Below, piece by piece: positions 1 to 6,492 of a stretch of 12,995 bases of DNA. The position numbers and the translations under genes are program-made. The notes beneath the pieces were generated by a model that did no database searches, was not told the origin of the DNA, and saw only the letters and a list, made by a program, of their open reading frames with translations. Each line of letters opens with the position of its first letter. Position 1 is the first letter of the stretch. The stretch is taken from the NCBI GenBank assembly GCA_003536295.1, contig DPZQ01000057.1:1-12995 (forward strand), read 5' to 3'. Source of the stretch: Rhodobacter sp. Its GTDB lineage: Bacteria > Pseudomonadota > Alphaproteobacteria > Rhodobacterales > Rhodobacteraceae.

Positions 1-369
1 AAAACTTTTAACTATTTAATTTAATAATTAAATTTGATCCCAAATTGAATTTCCTCATGCGAATATATGGGTATTGTAGAATGATTTTGGATAGCAGTGA
101 GTGTAAGTGATGGGCTTTGTCCACCAATTTTATCCGCTTGCTCAAATTAATTGAAGTTAGGTGATCAACTCTTAAAGAAGAAAAGGGAAATTGTTTATAT
201 CGATCTTCTCTGACTTTATGCTTAAGTGTTAAATAGCCACTCAAAATACTGATTGGGCGCTTCAGACTAATTGTTGCCGAATTAAAATCATAGTTATAAG
301 TATTAAATTTATTTTATTCTAATATACCTTGCAATGATAGTTTTTTAAATTTCAGCTCTATGCTTAGCG

Positions 370-385
370 TGTAAGACACCTTACA
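370..385. promoter_or_regulatory. Inverted repeat TGTAAG-N4-CTTACA, possible operator
   Basis: Six-base arms TGTAAG and CTTACA are perfect reverse complements around the spacer ACAC. The size and symmetry fit a binding site for a dimeric repressor. No gene starts directly next to it, so the target is unknown. The arms are short enough that chance occurrence in AT-rich DNA is possible. Confidence 0.25.
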
Positions 386-442
386 TTTCCGTCTGGGCCG
401 CTCAATGTGTAGGCATCTTCAAGATTGATTTTTTACCATTTT

Positions 443-500
443 ATGAACTCCCATGCCTTTTAATATATATGAAATGTAGTTCATGTGGGTTTTTTATTTT
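443..500 (+). terminator. Possible stem-loop terminator with T-run
   Basis: ATGAACT at 443-449 is the exact reverse complement of AGTTCAT at 478-484. Shortly after the right arm comes GGG and then a run of T residues from 490 (TTTTTTATTTT). The 28-base loop is long for an intrinsic terminator, so the call is weak. If real, it would end a short transcript or a unit entering from the left. Confidence 0.3.
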
Positions 501-616
501 ATCATCGTTAGCCTGTCGAATAAACTTGCCATTTCCGCATCTAACGATGTTAACCAAATGAACAGCGACAGGGCGGCCTCGCTCCCACATAAATTCTACT
601 TGCCTTTGGAGGCGCT

Positions 617-1285
617 ATGACTGACCCAAAATCTCGTCTCCTAATTGATCTAGTTTCCGATGTGATGTGTCCATGGTGCCTTATCGGTTACCGCCAACTT
701 GCGATTGCTCTGGAGGCGAATGGAGTGGAGCATGAAATTCACTGGCATCCGTTTGAATTAAACCCAAATATGCCTGCCAAAGGGCAGGATATGCGCAAAC
801 ATTTGGCCGAAAAATACGGAACGACGCCTACGCAATCAGATGCAAACCTTGCCAATATGACAACGCGAGGCGAAGAACTTGGGTTTACGTTTAGTTTTGT
901 TGGCGGCTTTAGGATGCACAACACATTTAATGCACATCAGTTGCTGCACTGGGCAAATGATCAGAGCCGTCAGCACGACCTCAAACAGGCCCTTTTTATT
1001 GCGCATTTCACAAACAGACGTGACCTATCAAACGAGATGGTGTTGGCTGAAATAACGGCGGAAATTGGTCTTGATCATGAGGAAGCAGCCTCCGTTCTCG
1101 CCGATCAAAGATTTGCTGCTGAGGTACGTCAAGAACAAAATTTCTGGATGAAACAAGGCATCACTGGTGTTCCTGCAATCGTTTTCGATCGCAAGCAGTT
1201 GGTGACGGGTGCGCAGGGGGTCGATTATTTCAAAAGCGTGCTTAATCAACTTCAGAAGATAAAACACGAAGGATCTCATAGCTGA
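617..1285 (+). CDS. DsbA/FrnE-family thiol-disulfide oxidoreductase
   Basis: This 222-residue protein belongs to the FrnE-like branch of the DsbA family, cytoplasmic thioredoxin-fold proteins with an inserted helical domain. The active-site motif CPWC lies at residues 18-21, close to the N-terminus as in that branch. The cis-proline loop is TGVPAIVF around residue 186, and the helical insertion occupies roughly residues 40-160. No signal peptide is visible, so it should act in the cytoplasm in thiol-disulfide exchange or thiol stress. Related proteins are often annotated as 2-hydroxychromene-2-carboxylate isomerase, but the two-cysteine motif favours redox function. The start is supported by GGAGG at 608-612, four bases before the ATG. 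It stands alone; no operon partner is visible. Family assignment is firm, substrate unknown. Confidence 0.92.
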   Translation: MTDPKSRLLIDLVSDVMCPWCLIGYRQLAIALEANGVEHEIHWHPFELNPNMPAKGQDMRKHLAEKYGTTPTQSDANLANMTTRGEELGFTFSFVGGFRMHNTFNAHQLLHWANDQSRQHDLKQALFIAHFTNRRDLSNEMVLAEITAEIGLDHEEAASVLADQRFAAEVRQEQNFWMKQGITGVPAIVFDRKQLVTGAQGVDYFKSVLNQLQKIKHEGSHS

Positions 1286-1585
1286 CATAAAGTTGGACAA
1301 ATGAAGAACATGGACTTACTGCTAAGATCTGTCCATGTTTGTCCTAATTTTGCGTAGGATTACCCAGTCTATTGGAGCGGTTATTCTAGGGAGGTTGTAG
1401 CTCGCGGACCATTGATGGACAAAATGTAATCTATGTAAGCATCAGATAATATTAAATCATTTAAACTCCGGACAAGTGGGTCCAAACCAAAATGCTATTT
1501 AGCCCCTTTTATTCTTTTTTTATACGCTTTCTCAAAGTCACCAGACGGATTAAATATCCCAATTTTCTCAATTAAGGCACAAATA
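1286..1585. other. Intergenic gap with hairpin and repeated GGACAA
   Basis: This 300-base gap between the DsbA-like gene and yaeQ has no plausible reading frame. It begins with a strong bulged hairpin (1295-1344). The sequence GGACAA occurs three times on the same strand, at 1295, 1417 and 1470, each followed within one base by RTG. The third copy also forms GGAC-N6-GTCC. The yaeQ end is AT-rich and presumably holds its promoter, but I cannot point to a clear -35/-10 pair. Confidence 0.4.
1295..1344 (+). terminator. Bulged 14-bp stem-loop after DsbA-like gene
   Basis: The inner arms CATGGAC (1309-1315) and GTCCATG (1331-1337) are perfectly complementary. They are flanked by a second complementary pair, GGACAAA (1295-1301) and TTTGTCC (1338-1344). 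The left arm is interrupted by seven unpaired bases (1302-1308). The structure starts ten bases after the stop codon and is followed by TAATTTTG, a weak U-rich tail. It most likely serves as a transcript end or 3' stabiliser; it could also be a remnant of inverted repeats from a mobile element. Confidence 0.4.
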
Positions 1586-2125
1586 ATGGCACAAAAGGCC
1601 ACCATCCATAAAGTCGAACTTTCCATTTCCGACATGGATCGTCACTATTACGAGACCCACAATCTGACCGTAGCCAAACACCCTTCAGAAACGGATGAAC
1701 GGCTAATGGTACGTATTCTTGCTTTTGCATTGAATGCCCATGAGCGATTGGAATTTTCTAGGGGCCTTTCAACGGATGACGAGCCAGACATTTGGCAAAA
1801 AAGCCTAAGTGGCGAGCTTGAGTTGTGGGTAGCGTTAGGACTTCCAAGCGATAAGGTTGTTCGTCAATCCTGTGGCAAAGCCGACGAGGTGATTGTCTAT
1901 TGTTACGGAGGCCGGACGGCTGAGATTTGGTGGGAGAAAATCAAAAATAGCACTACCCGATTTAATAATCTTCAGGTTATAAATTTTTCTGAAACGGACA
2001 CTAGCGAGCTGGCAAAGCAGGCAAGTCGCTCGATGAAGCTGCAGGTTAATATTCAGGACGGCGATGTTATGGTCAGTGTTGGTGGCAGCATAGTTTACGT
2101 TACTCCTATCAAATGGAAATACTGA
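1586..2125 (+). CDS. yaeQ: YaeQ family protein
   Basis: The 179-residue product matches the YaeQ family over its full length (the E. coli protein is about 180 residues). Family-typical segments are the N-terminal MAQKATIHKVELSISDMDRH, then HPSETDERLMVR at about residues 32-43, the LEFSRGLSTDDEPD segment, YGGRTAEIWW near residue 110, and a C-terminal QDGDVMVS strand. Structural work places YaeQ in a variant PD-(D/E)xK nuclease fold. The E. coli protein was once reported to suppress loss of RfaH, but a biochemical role is not settled. The ATG is preceded by TAAGG with suitable spacing. The gene is monocistronic here, with wide gaps on both sides and a GTGGCC/GGCCAC inverted repeat just after the stop. 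Identity is certain, function is not. Confidence 0.95.
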   Translation: MAQKATIHKVELSISDMDRHYYETHNLTVAKHPSETDERLMVRILAFALNAHERLEFSRGLSTDDEPDIWQKSLSGELELWVALGLPSDKVVRQSCGKADEVIVYCYGGRTAEIWWEKIKNSTTRFNNLQVINFSETDTSELAKQASRSMKLQVNIQDGDVMVSVGGSIVYVTPIKWKY

Positions 2126-2144
2126 TCATTGAAACAAAGGTAAT

Positions 2145-2162
2145 GTGGCCTATGCTGGCCAC
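2145..2162. repeat. Perfect inverted repeat GTGGCC-N6-GGCCAC
   Basis: Six-base GC-rich arms pair perfectly around TATGCT, starting 20 bases after the yaeQ stop. A stable small hairpin would form in the transcript, but there is no T-run after it. It may be a factor-dependent end or a 3' stabilising hairpin of yaeQ. Confidence 0.35.
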
Positions 2163-2344
2163 TCGTGCAGCGAAGCTTAGCGCAAAATGGCACATTAATT
2201 TAATATCGAGACAATATTATACTCCCAATTTTGGACTCATAGGAAAACTGACACGCAAGTGACACACCCACACGCGTGCGCGCAACATAAGAAACTGAAC
2301 TGATAGACTTGATCCGTTCGTCATTCTTAAATTCGAAAGAAAAA

Positions 2345-2689
2345 ATGCCTAAACATCGAGTTCTGACAGAGTTTGGTATGGGTACCAGTCTACGCCGCCA
2401 AGATTACACCCAAGCTGCCTGTCGCGGCCTTCAGGACGCATTGTGGCGCAATTCTATCAACATGGCAGAACTCTTTGGCTTTCCCAAAGAGTCTATGATC
2501 ATTGAAGTGGAAATAGCCTGCCAACAACCCGATAAGGTTGACACATCTACCTTACTCGACATCTTCCCTTACGGCCAACCCAGCGTGACGGTCACGCGCG
2601 GTGGCCTTGATGTGCCGCGCCCAGATGGCAAACCCACTGTCATCGCCAATGCCGCGATAAACGTCTCGTTTATGATGGAGCGTGCATGA
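2345..2689 (+). CDS. Lin0512 family protein, copy 1
   Basis: A small protein of 114 residues from the ATG at 2345. The family (TIGR02058 / Lin0512) is conserved but has no established function. Its hallmarks are visible: an N-terminal strand with E-[FM]-GMG (here TEFGMGTSLRRQDYTQAA), a following helix ending in ALWRNSI, a middle strand with VEIACQQPDKVD, and a C-terminal half containing an IANAA-like strand. An in-frame TTG start at 2309 would add 12 residues. I prefer the ATG because the homologous region begins directly after it and GAAAGA lies just upstream. The stop codon overlaps the start of the next gene by four bases (ATGA), so the two are translationally coupled. No membrane segment or signal peptide is present. 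Confidence 0.85.
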   Translation: MPKHRVLTEFGMGTSLRRQDYTQAACRGLQDALWRNSINMAELFGFPKESMIIEVEIACQQPDKVDTSTLLDIFPYGQPSVTVTRGGLDVPRPDGKPTVIANAAINVSFMMERA

Positions 2690-3048
2690 TGGACCAGCGT
2701 ATGATTGTAGAAATGGGCATGGGTAACGACCTACACGGTATGGACTATCAAAAGGCAGCTGCCCGCGCGATCGAAGATGCGTTCCGTCATTCCACCTTGC
2801 CGATTTTCGGCTCTCTTAACATCTCCACTGACGAGATGCGGGTTCAAGTCACCGTCGGTGTACAAGAGCCAGACAAGCTTGATACAGTGGCTCTCGCTAA
2901 GTTGTTGCCACGCGGCAATGCCACCGTCGTTGCCGTCTTCGGCAGCCATAATGTGCAGAACGACGAAACCGGCGAGACAGCTATAATCGCGACAGCTGCC
3001 GTTGAGGCCTTTTTACTCAGTCAATCTACAAACTGGCGCGCCCTCTGA
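2686..3048 (+). CDS. Lin0512 family protein, copy 2
   Basis: This 120-residue protein is a diverged paralogue of the preceding one. Corresponding segments line up in order: VEMGMGNDLHGMDYQKAAAR against TEFGMGTSLRRQDYTQAACR, the helix AIEDAFRHSTL against GLQDALWRNSI, and VGVQEPDKLDT against IACQQPDKVDT. It starts in an ATGA overlap with copy 1, which argues for equal production and probably for a hetero-oligomer. A second ATG follows immediately (residues Met-Met), so the start could be three bases later. The C-terminal tail after TAAVEAFLL is longer and unrelated to copy 1. Function is unknown for the family, and no enzyme motif is recognisable. Confidence 0.85.
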   Translation: MMDQRMIVEMGMGNDLHGMDYQKAAARAIEDAFRHSTLPIFGSLNISTDEMRVQVTVGVQEPDKLDTVALAKLLPRGNATVVAVFGSHNVQNDETGETAIIATAAVEAFLLSQSTNWRAL

Positions 3049-3061
3049 ACTTCGATTAAGC

Positions 3062-3101
3062 CTGCCGTAATGCCCTACAATACGTGCTGTAGTGGCGGCA
3101 G
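3062..3101 (+). terminator. Stem-loop after the Lin0512 pair
   Basis: CTGCCG (3062-3067) pairs perfectly with CGGCAG (3096-3101). Inside it, CCCTACA (3073-3079) pairs with TGTAGTGG (3088-3095) with one bulged base, and TAATG on the left is unpaired. The structure begins 13 bases after the stop codon and is followed by TAGTTTTAG. The short T-run makes it a plausible though not classic intrinsic terminator. Confidence 0.5.
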
Positions 3102-3252
3102 TAGTTTTAGCTAATCTGGCTGCTTCTCAAGATTGAGGTTCAGTTTCATGGTGGCTTGGGTGGTAGGGGGTGGTTGTCGAATGGGTGCTAATGTGAGGCC
3201 CGCCTATTCTATATAGCCTAAATTAATTCTACTAAGAGCTGTATAACTTCCA

Positions 3253-3326
3253 TGTCCGAACGGTCTTTGTTAATGTTTGGACATAATATTCTGCGCTAAC
3301 CTTTCCGCTAACTTTAAGTTTGGACA
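3253..3326. promoter_or_regulatory. TGTCCGAA / GTTTGGACA repeats before FAD oxidase
   Basis: TGTCCGAA at 3253-3260 faces TTTGGACA at 3276-3283, an inverted pair with one mismatch. GTTTGGACA is then repeated in the same orientation at 3318-3326, 43 bases after its first copy and 17 bases before the preferred start. The spacing corresponds to about four helical turns. This could be a multi-site operator for a regulator of the oxidase gene, but no regulator is encoded in the window to support it. Confidence 0.3.
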
Positions 3327-3342
3327 ACAAAGGCGTCTCTCC

Positions 3343-4722
3343 GTGTTTGACAAAAAAAATATCCAGCAAGCAATTGATCGCTTGAAGCAGCAATTTGGTG
3401 ATAGCTTGTCGACCTCGCCTTCGGTGCTTGAACAGCATGGGCATACAACAACGCGCCTTCCTAATCAGGCCCCTGATGCCGTGATTTTTGTTCAAAATGT
3501 TTATGATGTTGTTAATATCATGAAGGTTTGTAATCAATTGGAATGTCCCGTGATTGCCTTTGGGACTGGATCATCTTTGGAAGGCCATGTGAACGCCCCT
3601 TTTGGTGGCATTTCGATTGATATGAGGAAGCTAGATCAGGTGCTAGCAGTAAACAATGAGGATCTTGATGTGATCGTCCAACCTGGCATCACGCGAGAGG
3701 CGCTAAATATGCATCTGCGCGATAGTGGATTATTTTTCCCCATTGATCCTGGAGCCAACGCCAGCATCGGCGGGATGGCGGCAACGCGGGCATCTGGCAC
3801 TAATGCTGTGCGTTATGGAACTATGAAGGATAATATTCTGGGCATGCAGGTAGTTATGGCTGACGGGAGCCTGGTCAGAGTGGGTGGCCGGTCCCGTAAA
3901 TCGTCTGCAGGTTATGACCTCACGCGACTTTTTATCGGTTCGGAAGGCACACTTGGAATTATCACCGAGCTGACCTTGCGTTTACATGTTGTGCCCGAGG
4001 TTATTTCTGGTGGCATTTGTTCGTTTCCATCGATACGTGCAGCATGTGATGCCGTCATCATGACTGTTCAGATGGGCATCCCTCTGGCACGCATTGAACT
4101 GTTGGATCCGCTGCAGGTGCGTGCATGTAATAAATATTCAAATTTGGACCTACCCGAAGAGCCGTTGTTACTAGTCGAATTCCATGGATCAGCAGAAACG
4201 GTAAAGGATGATGTTGTGCGCTTTGGGGAAGTTTGCACCGAATTTACACAGTCTCCTTTTAGGTGGTCTACCAATACAGAAAAACGCAATAAATTATGGA
4301 AGGCGCGCCACGATGCTTATTGGGCGGCGTTGGCTTTATTGCCCGGCGCCGTAGGTTCGGCAACGGATGTGTGCGTACCAATTTCGCGGCTTGCAGAATG
4401 TGTTGAGGCGACTATTGCCGATATTAATCAAAATGGACTCACCGCACCAATTGTAGGACATGTTGGCGATGGAAACTTCCATGTTCTGCCCTTAACCATG
4501 CCAGACGATGATGAAATGCAAGACAAAATTAGTGCTTTTTCAAACCGGCTTATTAAGCGCGCGCTGTCAATGGGCGGTACAAGCACAGGCGAGCACGGCA
4601 TCGGACAGGGCAAACGCGGCTATTTGCGCGAGGAAATGGGTACCGCTGTTGATCTGATGGCCGGAATTAAAGCTTCGTTCGATCCTAAAAATATCCTGAA
4701 CCCTGGTAAGTTATTCAGTTAA
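3343..4722 (+). CDS. FAD-linked D-2-hydroxyacid dehydrogenase (GlcD/Dld type)
   Basis: The product (459 residues from the GTG at 3343) is a PCMH-type flavoprotein related to cytochrome-linked D-lactate dehydrogenase and glycolate oxidase subunit GlcD. FAD-binding segments are GTGSSLEGH near residues 74-82, the PGANASIGGMAATRASGTNA stretch after residue 135, and GSEGTLGIITE. The C-terminal cap carries VGHVGDGNFHVLP, TGEHGIGQGKRGYL and the terminal DPKNILNPGK, all typical of the family. It would oxidise D-lactate or a related D-2-hydroxyacid and pass electrons to the respiratory chain. A TTG at 3277 would add 22 residues with no family likeness. The GTG is preferred because AAAGG lies nine bases upstream. 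No iron-sulfur partner gene follows, which favours the single-subunit D-lactate dehydrogenase type over GlcDEF. The exact substrate is unproven. Confidence 0.9.
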   Translation: MFDKKNIQQAIDRLKQQFGDSLSTSPSVLEQHGHTTTRLPNQAPDAVIFVQNVYDVVNIMKVCNQLECPVIAFGTGSSLEGHVNAPFGGISIDMRKLDQVLAVNNEDLDVIVQPGITREALNMHLRDSGLFFPIDPGANASIGGMAATRASGTNAVRYGTMKDNILGMQVVMADGSLVRVGGRSRKSSAGYDLTRLFIGSEGTLGIITELTLRLHVVPEVISGGICSFPSIRAACDAVIMTVQMGIPLARIELLDPLQVRACNKYSNLDLPEEPLLLVEFHGSAETVKDDVVRFGEVCTEFTQSPFRWSTNTEKRNKLWKARHDAYWAALALLPGAVGSATDVCVPISRLAECVEATIADINQNGLTAPIVGHVGDGNFHVLPLTMPDDDEMQDKISAFSNRLIKRALSMGGTSTGEHGIGQGKRGYLREEMGTAVDLMAGIKASFDPKNILNPGKLFS

Positions 4723-5181
4723 CTAAATGTAAATAGCGGCGCCAGTCTACAACTTTCCTAAAAAAACCAATGCAAATGACTGCATGTCACAGCCCTGTAT
4801 TTGGCCTATAATCGCGCCAAAAGGTATGAAGACCGCTGGCTAAATATCGCCTTGAAGCCAGAAATTTTTGGGTTGATTTTAAAAGGGAAAGTGCGAATAA
4901 ATGGTTGGTGCAAAAAACCCACGGCTGCCTTTGCGTGCGCTTTCAAACTGTGAATGCCTAATACGAAAGTGCGCTGCATCGCTCCACAACCGTCGGACAA
5001 ATCTTATTGCTGACTGAGGGCACGACCACTCGGTCGCCCAAGCGCCCATTTCGGCCGTTCAAACGGCCCCAACTCTGGGCCGTCGACTTGAGTCATTACG
5101 CTAATGGCTCCAAGAATGTGTGGTTGTCCTCCGAATTCAAGACTTATGTTTGTGAATTTCTATATTAAAGTCAGTATGTTA
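4723..5181. other. Intergenic gap with stem-loop cluster, no gene
   Basis: I see no plausible gene here; all frames are short and lack family likeness or a ribosome binding site. The left half is AT-rich. From 5018 to 5082 it turns GC-rich and holds several overlapping stem-loops. The composition change and absence of coding sense suggest a decayed insertion or a regulatory RNA region, but neither can be shown. The right edge runs into the control region of the oxygenase operon. Confidence 0.4.
5018..5082. repeat. Cluster of GC-rich, partly exclusive stem-loops
   Basis: Hairpin one pairs GGGC (5018-5021) plus GACC (5024-5027) with GGTC (5032-5035) and GCCC (5036-5039), leaving a two-base bulge. 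Hairpin two pairs GGCCGTT (5053-5059) with AACGGCC (5062-5068). A third pairing, CGGCC (5064-5068) with GGCCG (5078-5082), uses the same bases as the right arm of hairpin two, so the two exclude one another. No T-run follows. It lies over 100 bases upstream of the operator of the next operon and may mark the end of the preceding unit. Confidence 0.35.
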
Positions 5182-5218
5182 CAATCTAAAAAATTTAGAT
5201 TGAGCGCTCAAATAAAAC
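5182..5218 (+). promoter_or_regulatory. Overlapping palindromes controlling the oxygenase operon
   Basis: Two perfect palindromes overlap here. The first has arms CAATCTAAA (5182-5190) and TTTAGATTG (5194-5202) around AAA. The second is TTGAGCGCTCAA (5200-5211). The wider sequence ATTGAGCGCTCAAATA (5199-5214) recurs exactly at 12505-12520, in front of the dehydrogenase and binding-protein genes. TAAAAC at 5213-5218 sits at the same offset from the palindrome as TATAAT does at the other site, so it is the candidate -10 element. TTGA-N4-TCAA symmetry is reminiscent of TetR/BetI-type operators; that link is inference. Confidence 0.7.
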
Positions 5219-5268
5219 TTGTTACTGTCATCTAACCAATGGAGGGCGCGACGTCGCGTGGAATTCTT

Positions 5269-6456
5269 ATGACTAGTCAGTTTGTCGGTGATCGCAAAGG
5301 CCTACCCGCTTGGAGCTTTTTTAATCAAGAAATGCTTGAAGAAGAAAAAGAACAGCTTTTTAGACGTCATTGGCAATTGGTGTGTCATGTAAATGATTTA
5401 CCGGAGGTCGGTGATTATATCGCTTGTGACTTTGTAGGGGAACGCGCCTTGGTCGTGCGCGGGTCTGACGGCGAAGTGCGCGCTTTTCACAACCTGTGTC
5501 GCCACCGCGGATCGCGGGTGGTGGCTGACAATAAGGGCCATTGCCGATCAGCCATTATTTGCCCCTTTCACGGCTGGGCCTATAATTTTGACGGCAGCTT
5601 GCGCGGCGCTGCACGGCCCGAAACCCTGCCCGATCTTGATTCGGAGCAATGGGGCCTGAAGCCGATTGAATTTGATATTTGGCACGGCTTTGTTTTTGTT
5701 CGCTTCAAGCCCGGCCCGCAGCCAAGCGTTTCACAAGTGATGGCGCGGTTTGAAGCCGAAATAGCCCCCTATAAGTTAGAAGATCTGCAGCCCGATGGGA
5801 ACGGCATTGCCATAACTGACATCAAGGCCAACTGGAAATGCGTACGTGATGTGGATAACGAAGGTTACCACGTACCCTTGGCGCATCCTGGTTTGCAAGA
5901 TTTATTTGGCCCCAATTATTATGACGAAGATTTCAAAGACGGCGCCAGCCGTTCTTATTCGCAATTTCGCCCCGGTGATGGCCGTTTGTGGAGCGTGCGC
6001 AATTACAAAAAAATCTTACCAAAAATCCAACACTTGGACGAAGATCGGAACCGTGCTTGGCTCTATTTGGGCATGTTTCCAAACTTGGTTTTTGGAATTT
6101 ACCCAGATTCAGTAAATATTTATCATGAATTTCCAGTTGAAAACGGTAAAACCATACAACGAAGCGCCGTTTATAAACGCCCCGTCGAAGATAGGCAATT
6201 ACGCTTGGCGCGCTATTTAAGCGGCCGCATCGACCGCACTACGGGGCGAGAAGACGAGCAATTAATTGAATGGTGCTGGGAAGCAGCTTTTTCAAGCGGA
6301 TTTGATGGGGTGATCCTATCTGATCTGGAAAGTGGTGTGCGCAGCTATCATGATATTTTACGTGGATTTTTTCCTGTCCTGAACGAAACCGAACCCGAAA
6401 AAGGCGCATTGGCCGATCGCAATGCCGTTCTTTTGAATTCAGTAGTCACGCAGTGA
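5269..6456 (+). CDS. Rieske non-heme iron oxygenase, alpha subunit (1)
   Basis: This protein of 395 residues is the catalytic subunit of a Rieske oxygenase. The [2Fe-2S] ligands are Cys77-x-His79 and Cys98-x2-His101 (CRHRGSR and CPFHGWAYNFDG). The mononuclear iron ligands are His201 and His206 in NEGYHVPLAHP, with Asp346 as the probable third ligand in FDGVILSDLESG. Glu198 stands at the position that bridges the two centres, as Glu does in carnitine monooxygenase, where many relatives have Asp. The family hydroxylates rings or removes N-methyl groups using electrons from a reductase, which is not encoded here. It opens an operon with an ABC importer. An upstream ATG at 5239 would add ten residues. 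I chose 5269 because homology begins there and TGGA precedes it. The substrate is unknown. Confidence 0.9.
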   Translation: MTSQFVGDRKGLPAWSFFNQEMLEEEKEQLFRRHWQLVCHVNDLPEVGDYIACDFVGERALVVRGSDGEVRAFHNLCRHRGSRVVADNKGHCRSAIICPFHGWAYNFDGSLRGAARPETLPDLDSEQWGLKPIEFDIWHGFVFVRFKPGPQPSVSQVMARFEAEIAPYKLEDLQPDGNGIAITDIKANWKCVRDVDNEGYHVPLAHPGLQDLFGPNYYDEDFKDGASRSYSQFRPGDGRLWSVRNYKKILPKIQHLDEDRNRAWLYLGMFPNLVFGIYPDSVNIYHEFPVENGKTIQRSAVYKRPVEDRQLRLARYLSGRIDRTTGREDEQLIEWCWEAAFSSGFDGVILSDLESGVRSYHDILRGFFPVLNETEPEKGALADRNAVLLNSVVTQ

Positions 6457-6492
6457 CACAACGCATCAATCCCCGAGAACTGAGTTGCGTCC

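Larger units (their letters stand above)
1..616. other. AT-rich intergenic leader, no convincing gene
   Basis: This stretch is clearly richer in A and T than the rest of the window. Its open frames are short, start with poor codons and resemble no family I recognise. It holds three visible inverted repeats: a 16-base palindromic site at 370-385, a stem followed by a T-run at 443-500, and 9-base arms CATCGTTAG / CTAACGATG at 503-511 and 541-549. It most likely contains the upstream region of the DsbA-like gene and perhaps the end of a transcription unit lying to the left. No RNA gene could be recognised. Confidence 0.5.

Noticed and set aside
8..244. A 78-residue reading frame on the minus strand in the AT-rich leader
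   Set aside because: It begins with TTG, has no ribosome binding site, and its composition simply reflects AT-rich DNA. I recognise no family.
617..1285. 2-hydroxychromene-2-carboxylate isomerase
   Set aside because: The CPWC two-cysteine motif at residues 18-21 points to thiol redox activity, and no naphthalene-type pathway genes are nearby.
4806..5000. A 64-residue minus-strand frame in the gap before the oxygenase operon
   Set aside because: No family likeness, no good start signal, and the surrounding gap has no coding character on either strand.
5239..5268. Earlier ATG start for the first Rieske gene
   Set aside because: The ten added residues match nothing in the family and no ribosome binding site precedes this ATG; it remains possible.
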